A stretch of 11,562 bases of DNA, from NCBI GenBank assembly GCA_020722825.1, contig DYKC01000026.1, forward strand, positions 1 through 11,562, in the 5' to 3' direction. The translations under genes were made by a program, and so were the position numbers. A model generated the notes under the pieces. It had not been told where the DNA came from and did no database searches. It saw only the letters and a list, made by a program, of their open reading frames with translations. The DNA is from Vermiphilus sp. Its GTDB lineage: Bacteria; Ratteibacteria; UBA8468; B48-G9; JAFGKM01. Of this stretch, positions 1 to 6,892 are shown one piece after another. The first letter of the stretch is position 1; every line of letters starts with the position of its first letter.

Positions 1-132
1 CCTTGGATATTAAAGGATTTAAGCACTATTCAATGGGCAGATGTATTGGTAGATGGCAAATTTCTTAAAAAGGGGCTTGCTCAGTTAGGAGAGAAACAAG
101 GAAAGATATTGAAGGCTCTAAAAATTCTTTAA
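1..132 (+). CDS. C-terminal fragment of a plus-strand gene, possibly NrdG-like
   Basis: An open frame enters from the left edge and ends at TAA (130-132), giving 43 residues. The fragment contains WADVLVDGKF. This resembles the late DVLVDGxF strand of anaerobic ribonucleotide reductase activating proteins (NrdG, radical SAM). It is followed by a Lys-rich tail, LGEKQGKILKALKIL, where NrdG proteins usually have a GSxNQRI-type segment; the match there is weak. The catalytic CxxxCxxC part would lie upstream, outside the window. The gene converges on fhs and is separated from it by about 82 bp of AT-rich DNA. That it is coding is plausible from the uninterrupted frame and composition. The family assignment is tentative, and another small protein with a similar strand cannot be excluded. 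Confidence 0.35.
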   Translation, partial: PWILKDLSTIQWADVLVDGKFLKKGLAQLGEKQGKILKALKIL

Positions 133-214
133 AAGAAGCGTCCAACTTGGGTAAAAACAAATCTCATCAGAGCAAATGAAAAAACGAGGTCAATAAAAAT
201 TAATATATATCCTG

Positions 215-1906
215 TTAGAACAGACCAACAATTTTTCCATCAGCATCTATATCAACCTTTGTACCTGCCGGTACCGTGGGCAGTCCCGGCATCGTTCTCA
301 TCTCCCCGCATAATGGATAAAGAAACCCTGCACCTGCGGAAAGTCTCACATCCATTATCGGAAGTGTGAAATCCTTTGGACGTCCTTTCAAATTTGGGTC
401 GTGAGAAAGAGAAAGATGTGTCTTTGCCATGCAGATAGGCAATTTGCCGAATCCCCATTTTGTAAAGGTTGCTATTTTCTCTTCAGCCAGAGGAGCATAT
501 TCAACCCTTGCCGCTCCATATACCTTTGTTGCAATTGTTTCTATTTTCTGCTTGACAAACCACTCGTCAGGATAAAGAAGCCTGAAGTTATTTTTTTTCT
601 CGCAGTTTTTAACAACCTTTTCTGCCAGGTCTATTCCGCCTTCACCCCCTCTGGCCCATACCTCACTTATTGCAACATCATCGGCTCCAACATTCATTGC
701 TATTTCTTTCAGTACCTCTATCTCCTTCTCCGTATCTGTTGTAAACCTGTTTATAGCAACAACCACAGGAACACCGAAAAGTTTTACATTTTCTATATGT
801 TTCGCCAGATTACAACTTCCTTCCTTGAGAGCAGGTACATTCTCCGCAATAATATCTTTTGAAAGAGTCCTACCCGGAACTACCCTAAATCTGCCACTGT
901 GCATCTTCAGTGCTCTGATACTGCACACTATCACCACACAGTCAGGTTTAAGACCACTATACCTACACTTTATGTCCATAAACTTTTCCATCCCACAGTC
1001 GGTGCCGAAACCGCTTTCCGTTACAACGTAGTCAGCAAACCTCAGGGCAATCCTATCTGCAATGATAGAACTGTTACCGTGTGCTATGTTACCAAACGGA
1101 CCTGTATGAACAAAAACAGGGGTATGTTCAAGGGTCTGCATCAGAGTAGGTTTTATGGCATCTTTAAGCAAAACTGTCATTGCCCCGGCGGCTTTAAGGT
1201 CTTCAGCAGTTACCGGAAGTTTGCTTCTGGAATGACCGATAATAATCCTGCCGAGGTGTTTACGCAAATCAGACAGCCCTTCGATAAGCGCCAGTATAGC
1301 CATTATCTCAGATGCAGCCGTTATATCAAAACCTGTCTCCCGTGGTATGCCGTTGTCTTTACCTCCCAGCCCTATCACAATATTTCTCAATGCTCTGTCT
1401 GAAACATCCAGAACCCTCGGCCAGGTTATGGATAAGGGGTCTATGTCAAGAGGGTTTTTCTTTAAAAGGGAGTTGTCCAGAAAAGCAGCCAGCAGGTTGT
1501 GTGCAAGTCCCACGGCATGACCATCCCCCGTAAGGTGGAGGTTAAAATCTTCCATCGGTATAACCTGGGAATATCCTCCGCCAGCGGCACCGCCCTTGAT
1601 ACCAAAGACCGGCCCGAGAGAAGGCTGCCGCAAGCATGTAAATACACTTTTTTTTAGTTTGCCTATTGCCTGTGAAAGCCCGATAGTGGTAACAGTCTTT
1701 CCTTCCCCCAGGGGAGTGGGTGTTATCGCTGTAACATCAATATACCTACCGTTTTTTTTCCCTATACCGTCAAGTATGTCCAGAGAAACCTTTGCCTTGT
1801 AACGTCCGTATACCTCAAGAAATTTTTCATCAATTCCTGCTCTATCTGCTATCTCCTCAATTCTCAGCATCTTTGACTTCTGTGCAATCTCCAGGTCGCT
1901 CAACAT
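215..1906 (-). CDS. fhs: Formate-tetrahydrofolate ligase (10-formyl-THF synthetase)
   Basis: Joins formate to tetrahydrofolate with ATP hydrolysis to give 10-formyl-THF, the entry step of the methyl branch of the Wood-Ljungdahl pathway; a cytosolic enzyme. The 563 residues match the usual family length of about 555-560. The ATP-binding loop PTPLGEGKT is at residues 63-71. The family signature FGIKGGAAGGGYSQ is at 101-114, followed by MEDFNLHLTGD at 118-128, and TGFDITAASEIMAIL lies around 191-205. The ATG start is supported by AAGGAG (1915-1920), eight bases upstream. It is the last gene of the seven-gene operon, 14 bp after metF, so the ligase is encoded distally although it acts first. No convincing terminator is seen downstream. 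There are no signs of truncation or missing motifs. Confidence 0.97.
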   Translation of the reverse strand: MLSDLEIAQKSKMLRIEEIADRAGIDEKFLEVYGRYKAKVSLDILDGIGKKNGRYIDVTAITPTPLGEGKTVTTIGLSQAIGKLKKSVFTCLRQPSLGPVFGIKGGAAGGGYSQVIPMEDFNLHLTGDGHAVGLAHNLLAAFLDNSLLKKNPLDIDPLSITWPRVLDVSDRALRNIVIGLGGKDNGIPRETGFDITAASEIMAILALIEGLSDLRKHLGRIIIGHSRSKLPVTAEDLKAAGAMTVLLKDAIKPTLMQTLEHTPVFVHTGPFGNIAHGNSSIIADRIALRFADYVVTESGFGTDCGMEKFMDIKCRYSGLKPDCVVIVCSIRALKMHSGRFRVVPGRTLSKDIIAENVPALKEGSCNLAKHIENVKLFGVPVVVAINRFTTDTEKEIEVLKEIAMNVGADDVAISEVWARGGEGGIDLAEKVVKNCEKKNNFRLLYPDEWFVKQKIETIATKVYGAARVEYAPLAEEKIATFTKWGFGKLPICMAKTHLSLSHDPNLKGRPKDFTLPIMDVRLSAGAGFLYPLCGEMRTMPGLPTVPAGTKVDIDADGKIVGLF

Positions 1907-1920
1907 TTTTTCATCTCCTT

Positions 1921-2793
1921 TTAAAACCCTGCTGTTTCAAGTACAGCAGGTACATATTTTTCCCAGCCGAGAGGCATTATGTGTATGCCCTGACATAAAT
2001 TTTTCATCCCATTTATCAGTTCTGCGGCAATTCCTATGCTTACTTTCGCCCTTTCTTTTTTATCCGCGGCGGCCATCATCTTTATATATTTATCCGGTAC
2101 ATTGACACCTGCTACATTTTCATTCATAAATTTCGCCATGCCCGCAGACTTCAGGAGCACTATCCCTCCAAGTACAGGTATGCCGAACCTGGAGGCAGCC
2201 TTCATAAATGTCTCAAAGGCGGCAAGGTCGTAGACTGCCTGTGTCTGGAAAAATTTCGCTCCAGATTCAATCTTCTTTTCCATCTTTATTAACTGGAGTT
2301 CCTGAGGGTCATAACCCGGACTTACAACCGCACCGAGAAAAAAATCAGGTGTGCCGTCCAGTTCGTTACCAACCATATCTTTTCCCTCCATCAGCCCGGT
2401 AGCAACCTTCAAAAGGGAAACAGAATCAAGGTCAAAGACAGGTTTTGCCTGCAGATGGTCCCCCAGAACAGTATGGTCACCTGTCAGTACAAGGACATTT
2501 TTTATTCCAAGTACTGCAGCACTTAACAGGTCGGACTGCAGTGCAAGACGGTTCCTGTCCCTGCAGGTGAGCTGGAAGACCGGTTCAAGCCCCTTTTCAA
2601 AAAGCAGCCTGCAGGTAGCAAGGGACCCTAACCGCATAACAGAACTTTGCATGTCCGTAACGTTGAAAGCATCCACTTTTCCCCGTAGATATTCAGCCTC
2701 TTCAATGTGCGGAGCAATATTGGTTCCTTTCGGAGGTCCTATCTCGCTTGTTATCACAAATTTACCGCTTTTAAGTTTCTCTTCAAGGTTCAT
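1921..2793 (-). CDS. metF: Methylenetetrahydrofolate reductase, catalytic flavoprotein subunit
   Basis: Reduces 5,10-methylene-THF to 5-methyl-THF on a bound flavin; a 290-residue TIM-barrel protein of the MetF family. Landmarks are Glu17 in ITSEIGPPKG (equivalent to the catalytic Glu28 of E. coli MetF), NVTDMQ at 44-49, and LTGDH at 103-107, with Asp106 at the E. coli Asp120 position. QTQAVYD around 183-189 carries the folate-contacting Gln. Its ATG overlaps the TGA of the preceding metV by four bases (ATGA), which suggests translational coupling and stoichiometric production. In acetogens such as Acetobacterium woodii, MetF works in a complex with MetV and an RnfC2 subunit, and the same three components are encoded consecutively here. 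Nothing is missing at sequence level. Confidence 0.95.
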   Translation of the reverse strand: MNLEEKLKSGKFVITSEIGPPKGTNIAPHIEEAEYLRGKVDAFNVTDMQSSVMRLGSLATCRLLFEKGLEPVFQLTCRDRNRLALQSDLLSAAVLGIKNVLVLTGDHTVLGDHLQAKPVFDLDSVSLLKVATGLMEGKDMVGNELDGTPDFFLGAVVSPGYDPQELQLIKMEKKIESGAKFFQTQAVYDLAAFETFMKAASRFGIPVLGGIVLLKSAGMAKFMNENVAGVNVPDKYIKMMAAADKKERAKVSIGIAAELINGMKNLCQGIHIMPLGWEKYVPAVLETAGF

Positions 2794-3416
2794 TTCACTG
2801 CTGCTCTAATTATAAGGTTGTAGTCTCTTACGTTGACTGCGGATTTCTTCAGCAGGTCAAGCCTGCCGATACTCTGCAGACGCTTGTATATCAAAACCCA
2901 CCCGCAGTCCATCTCAGAATTTACCTCACACTTACCATCTTTCGTTGTTCCACCACAGGGTCCATTCAAAAGACCTTTTGAACAGGCGGTAAGTGGACAT
3001 ATCCCTCCTGTCAGGTTCAGCCAGCACTGCCCACACTGTTCACAGTCAAAATCCTGGGCGGTTACACCCTGAAACCCGTTAAGGTAAAAAGTATCACAAC
3101 CCGGAAAGACTATCTTTTCTTCCAGAAGTCTTGATACAACCTGAACCCCCACACCACAGGAAAAAACCAGTATGGACTTTGTAGCCCTCACCTCATTCTC
3201 AAATGCTTCCAGATACCTGCGCGTAAATTCCTCTCTGCACAGATAATCTATCCTTGCAATGCCCTTGAGATGACCCTGCCCTTCTTTAAGAATTTCGTTT
3301 ATCTCCTCTTCCGGAAAATGCACCTCTCTACACCCGAAGCACTTGAAGACAAAAGGATTATAACCCTTCAATATCTCCTGTATTTTTCTATGGTCCTTAA
3401 CCTTTGTTATTAGCAT
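2790..3416 (-). CDS. metV: MetV, Fe-S/zinc-binding subunit of methylene-THF reductase (free-standing copy)
   Basis: A 208-residue protein of the MetV family (methylene-THF reductase C-terminal, zinc-binding type). MetV partners MetF and is thought to carry electrons to its flavin. The Cys-rich signature is complete: CFGC at 26-29, Cys60, Cys87, then CEQCGQC at 125-131, GGICPLTAC at 137-145, GLLNGPCGG at 148-156 and KCEV at 162-165. It is the second MetV in the operon; the gene just upstream carries another as its N-terminal domain, with the same Cys ladder but different surrounding sequence, so this is a divergent paralogue and not a recent duplication. The start lies 20 bp inside the preceding gene. 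A modest purine-rich stretch (GGCAAAGAG) precedes the ATG, and no alternative start follows closely. It is coupled to metF by an ATGA overlap. Confidence 0.9.
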   Translation of the reverse strand: MLITKVKDHRKIQEILKGYNPFVFKCFGCREVHFPEEEINEILKEGQGHLKGIARIDYLCREEFTRRYLEAFENEVRATKSILVFSCGVGVQVVSRLLEEKIVFPGCDTFYLNGFQGVTAQDFDCEQCGQCWLNLTGGICPLTACSKGLLNGPCGGTTKDGKCEVNSEMDCGWVLIYKRLQSIGRLDLLKKSAVNVRDYNLIIRAAVK

Positions 3417-5409
3417 ATCTCTTTGCCTTTTTTATGAAACTCAGAAGGTCTATCTTTGACGAACACACATATTGGCAGCATCCGCATTCAATACAGTTTT
3501 TAACCTTATATTCTACAACCTTGTCCCACTGTTTTCTCTTTCCGTAGTATGCATAATAGTCAGGATGCAGCTCCATAGGACACACGTCAACACACCTTCC
3601 GCACTTAATGCATTCGTTTTCTTCAGACGGTTCCACAATCGGTTTCTCAAGAAGCAGAAGCCCTGTTGTCCCTTTTATGACAGCAGATTCTGTACTGGTC
3701 TGGACAATCCCCATCATCGGACCGCCCATCTTAAGTTGATAATCCCCGTTCAATTTACCAAGAGACTCACTGTCAAAACAGGAATTCAGAATATTGTAAA
3801 AAGGCGTGCCTATCTTAACAATATAGTTTCCGGGTTTTACCACATCCACACCTGTTACCGTTATAGCTCTCTCAACAAGAGGTATCCCCCTGTATACCGC
3901 ATTATACAGCGAGTAAAGAGTGGAGACGTTAAGAACAACAACCCCCGCGTCAAAAGGCAGACCTGTATCCGGCACATCCCTGCCGAGAGTCCTTTTTATC
4001 AGCATCCTTTCGGCACCCTGCGGATACCGTGTCTTCAGAGAAACAACCTCCACATCTGAACCGCCTCCTGCACTTTTAGTGGCAGATTCTATCGCCTTTT
4101 TCTTGTTGTCTTCTATGCCAAAAACAACCCTTCTGGCACCTAAAATTTTCCGTGCTATCCCGGCACCCTTCAGTATTTCATCAGAACGTTCTATCATCAG
4201 GCGGTTATCAGTATTAAGGTAAGGTTCACACTCGCATCCGTTAATGAGCAATGTATCAACCGGTTTTGGAGGACAAAGTTTTACAGATGTTGGAAACATG
4301 GCACCTCCAAGTCCGACTATCCCCCTGTTCCGCAACACCTCCAACAGTTTCTCTTGTGAAAGACCTTCCGGGTCCATAACAGGCATAACCGAAGGGTCAG
4401 GAGTATCAGCGCCATCATTTTCAACTACTACTGCTGGTTGAAGAGTCTGTGAAACAGGATGTATCTTTTCTTCAATCCCTATCACCTTCCCGCTTACACC
4501 TGAGTGTACAGCAGAGGAAATGAACCCTGTGCTTTCCCCGAGTTTCTGTCCAACTCTCACGCTGTCACCTGCCTTAACAACAGGTTTTGCAGGCAAGCCT
4601 GTATGCTGCGAAAGGAAAACGAATATTCTTTCAGGGGCAGGAAAATCCTCAAGAGGTTTTCCTTCGGTAGACTCCTTCATCTCCAGAGGATGAACACCTC
4701 CGTAAAATCCTTCAGTTCTCTCATTCCTGTTTGCCTTTTCAAACCTCTTCTTTTCGTCAACCTTGAAAATGCTGTAGTTTCTTATCTCAACAAAGGAAGA
4801 GAACCCCTTACCCTGTTTTTTTAAACGTTCATATATCTCTATCCATGCACAGGGAAGTTCCTTGTTCACCTCACACCTTCCGTCACTGCTTGCTCCGCCG
4901 CAGGGTCCGTTAAGCAAACCTTTCGGACAGGCAACAACAGGACAGATGCCACCGGTAATTTCCAGATAACACTGCCCGCAGGCAGCACACTTTTCTGGCC
5001 CAAGTGCAATACCGTGATACCCGATAGTGGTCGCATTGCCGCTGTGCAGAACTGAATCGGCAAGTGCGAAAACCCTTCTCCTGTTGTATATACCCGCAAC
5101 AAACTGAATGCCAAGACCGCAGGAAACAACGCCTATCGGTTCATCTACCTGTAGATGTTCAAGAATTTTTTTCGTCAGGTAGTTGTTGCACAAGAAATCA
5201 ACAGGCTCGCAAACAGTTATCTCGGTACCCATTCCTTCAAGGATATCTTTCAACTGACCGCATTCCGGTTCAAAATCCTCTTTGAATTCCTTATAGCACT
5301 TCTGACACCAGAGAATGGAAATTTTTGGAATTCCCGCGAGAATCTCTCTGATCTCTTCTTCCTTTTTCAACCTGTATTTTGTATAATCCATCACTGTTTT
5401 TTCAGCCAT
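3397..5409 (-). CDS. rnfC2: MetV-RnfC2 fusion: electron-input subunit of methylene-THF reductase
   Basis: A 670-residue protein that joins two subunits usually encoded separately. Residues 1 to about 215 are a MetV domain: WCQKC at 34-38, Cys97, CAACGQC at 141-147, GGICPVVAC at 153-161, GLLNGPCGG at 164-172. After a charged linker (about 216-232), the remaining roughly 439 residues, the usual RnfC length, form an RnfC-like NADH/FMN module: FYGGVHP at 235-241, GLGGAMFPTSVKL at 366-378, ECEPYLNTDNRLM at 393-405, GGPMMG at 562-567. Two [4Fe-4S] motifs follow, with cysteines 600/603/606/610 and 639/642/645/649. The second ends in Cys-Ser instead of the usual Cys-Pro. By analogy with the MetFV-RnfC2 complex of A. 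woodii, it probably oxidises NADH and feeds MetVF. The ATG at 5409 has AAAGGCGG upstream. Met7 (ATG at 5389-5391) forms TGATG with the folD stop and is an alternative start, but lacks a good ribosome-binding site. Confidence 0.92.
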   Translation of the reverse strand: MAEKTVMDYTKYRLKKEEEIREILAGIPKISILWCQKCYKEFKEDFEPECGQLKDILEGMGTEITVCEPVDFLCNNYLTKKILEHLQVDEPIGVVSCGLGIQFVAGIYNRRRVFALADSVLHSGNATTIGYHGIALGPEKCAACGQCYLEITGGICPVVACPKGLLNGPCGGASSDGRCEVNKELPCAWIEIYERLKKQGKGFSSFVEIRNYSIFKVDEKKRFEKANRNERTEGFYGGVHPLEMKESTEGKPLEDFPAPERIFVFLSQHTGLPAKPVVKAGDSVRVGQKLGESTGFISSAVHSGVSGKVIGIEEKIHPVSQTLQPAVVVENDGADTPDPSVMPVMDPEGLSQEKLLEVLRNRGIVGLGGAMFPTSVKLCPPKPVDTLLINGCECEPYLNTDNRLMIERSDEILKGAGIARKILGARRVVFGIEDNKKKAIESATKSAGGGSDVEVVSLKTRYPQGAERMLIKRTLGRDVPDTGLPFDAGVVVLNVSTLYSLYNAVYRGIPLVERAITVTGVDVVKPGNYIVKIGTPFYNILNSCFDSESLGKLNGDYQLKMGGPMMGIVQTSTESAVIKGTTGLLLLEKPIVEPSEENECIKCGRCVDVCPMELHPDYYAYYGKRKQWDKVVEYKVKNCIECGCCQYVCSSKIDLLSFIKKAKRYANNKG

Positions 5410-6248
5410 TGAGCCGCCTTTACCACATTCCTCAGTAAAATAGCCGTAGTCACCGGCCCTACCCCGCCGGGAACAGGAGTTATAAGTGATGCCTTTTCCT
5501 TTGCTGTTTCAAACTCAACATCGCCGACAATTTTGTCTCCAACCCGGTTGATGCCGACATCAATAACAACCGCTCCCTGTTTTATCCACCCACCGGGTAT
5601 GAGATTCGCTTTCCCGACAGCCACAATCAAAATATCCGCCCGCCTCACGTGCTCTTCAAGCATCCCCGCTTTACTGGTACCTATATGACAGATGGACACT
5701 GTGGCAAACTTATCCACAAGAAGAAGGGCAACCGGCTTACCTACAATATCGCTGTGTCCAACCATAACCACCTCTTTACCGTAAAGGTCAACGCCGGTTG
5801 AGTCTATTATTTCCTTAACAGCAAGGGCTGTACAGGGTGCAAGGGACGGTTTCCCGTAAACAATCCAGCCCAGGTTGGCAGGGTTAACCCCTTCAACATC
5901 CTTGAAAGGATGTATGCTAGACTGTATCCGCTTTACATCTATGCCTTCTGGTAGGGGCAACTGGAGAATTATGCCCGTTACGCTCCTATCATTGTTAAGT
6001 TTCTCTATTTTGGAAAGGAGAGCAACTGTTTCAATCTCTGCAGGAATGGTTTTCAGTTCATAGGTAATCCCTGCCTTTTCACAGTTCTTCTTCTGTTGTT
6101 TCACGTACACCGCACTGGCAGGATTCTCTCCAACCTGCACTGCAACCAGTTTGAGGTTTATTCCGTCGGCATTAAGCGAGGTTATATCCCTGTTAACCTC
6201 TGCCTTTATCTTCTCTGCAATAATTTCTCCGTCAATCAGATTTCCCAT
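5391..6248 (-). CDS. folD: FolD-family methylenetetrahydrofolate dehydrogenase, probably without cyclohydrolase activity
   Basis: FolD interconverts methylene- and methenyl-THF with NAD(P) and in most bacteria also hydrolyses methenyl-THF. This 285-residue protein has the normal length and fold: VGENPAS at 39-45, LQLPLP at 95-100, PCT at 138-140, the Rossmann loop GHSDIVGKP at 164-172, and PVPGGVGP near the C-terminus. The folate-site motif, normally YVxxKxK, reads YVKQQKK at 48-54, so the catalytic Lys (Lys54 in E. coli, Lys56 in human) is Gln52. The usual KDVDG is KDVEG (Glu119). A separate cyclohydrolase, fchA, ends two bases upstream, so a dehydrogenase-only role is likely. Arg and Ser positions that bind the NADP phosphate in the human enzyme are His165 and Ile189, compatible with NAD use. 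The GGGGGAAG before the ATG lies in the fchA end. Confidence 0.95.
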   Translation of the reverse strand: MGNLIDGEIIAEKIKAEVNRDITSLNADGINLKLVAVQVGENPASAVYVKQQKKNCEKAGITYELKTIPAEIETVALLSKIEKLNNDRSVTGIILQLPLPEGIDVKRIQSSIHPFKDVEGVNPANLGWIVYGKPSLAPCTALAVKEIIDSTGVDLYGKEVVMVGHSDIVGKPVALLLVDKFATVSICHIGTSKAGMLEEHVRRADILIVAVGKANLIPGGWIKQGAVVIDVGINRVGDKIVGDVEFETAKEKASLITPVPGGVGPVTTAILLRNVVKAAQWLKKQ

Positions 6249-6250
6249 CT

Positions 6251-6892
6251 CTATCTTCCCCCTGTGTTAAGAACTTCAACTGCCTTCTTATAGACTGCTT
6301 CTCCTTTTGAATGGACCTCCCCTTCTATCTTACTCATTTGTTCAATGCTCTTTTTCACAAATTCTCTGTCGCCGATATATTTAAGGTTAGTCATAACATT
6401 CATTTTTGCGCTGTCAAAAGAAGATAATGCAAGAGATGCCGCAATGCCGGTATCGGATATGAGGCCTCTGTTTCCCTTCTCCGCCAGCAAACCTGCAAAC
6501 TGGACAATCTGAAGCGCGGTTTCACATATATCAAGGTGGATTTCTGCAGATTGTTTCAGGTATTTTTCCTCAAGGACAGGATTTTTCTCTTCGGAGGAGT
6601 ATTTTCTTATAAGGCTGTAAACCCTGCTGTCTTCTTCTATATACCGGGAAAGTTTTGCAAGGACCTTTTTATTTTCTTCCCTAAGTGCCTCAAGTTCCGC
6701 TTGATAAACAGCATACTTTTCCTTCCCGAGAGTGTAATCCAGAACCATATTGAGAAGAGCAGCACTCAAAGTAGCAACGCAGGCAGAGACACTGCCACCC
6801 CCGGGAACAGGGGTTTTTGTGGCGACCCTGTCAATATAGTTCTGTAAAGGTTTACTCAAATAATCAAGTTTTTTTTCCTGTGGCGTCTCCAT
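6251..6892 (-). CDS. fchA: Methenyltetrahydrofolate cyclohydrolase (cyclodeaminase/cyclohydrolase family)
   Basis: FchA interconverts 10-formyl-THF and 5,10-methenyl-THF, between the Fhs and FolD steps. The 213-residue protein is a helical member of the formiminotransferase-cyclodeaminase family. Its signature KTPVPGGGSVSA is at residues 26-37, followed by helices typical of the family; length is normal. The open frame extends 22 codons further upstream, but that stretch lies inside the rhaB end and has no family resemblance. The ATG at 6892 is preceded by AAGGGG at good spacing, so that start is chosen, giving a 29-bp overlap with rhaB. The overlap implies co-expression with the sugar kinase. 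A monofunctional FchA next to a FolD lacking its catalytic Lys suggests that FchA carries the cyclohydrolase step alone. Confidence 0.93.
   Translation of the reverse strand: METPQEKKLDYLSKPLQNYIDRVATKTPVPGGGSVSACVATLSAALLNMVLDYTLGKEKYAVYQAELEALREENKKVLAKLSRYIEEDSRVYSLIRKYSSEEKNPVLEEKYLKQSAEIHLDICETALQIVQFAGLLAEKGNRGLISDTGIAASLALSSFDSAKMNVMTNLKYIGDREFVKKSIEQMSKIEGEVHSKGEAVYKKAVEVLNTGGR

Noticed and set aside
212..223. Small hairpin CTGTTAGAACAG overlapping the fhs stop, followed on the minus strand by an AT-rich tract, as a terminator
   Set aside because: The stem has only five pairs with a two-base loop and low GC content, and the following tract is mixed A/T and not a run of T. Too weak to call.
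401..862. 153-codon plus-strand open frame opposite fhs, and similar long frames opposite rnfC2 (3472-4059) and fhs (899-1402)
   Set aside because: They are Cys/Phe-rich or low-complexity translations antisense to well-conserved genes, without start signals or family similarity.
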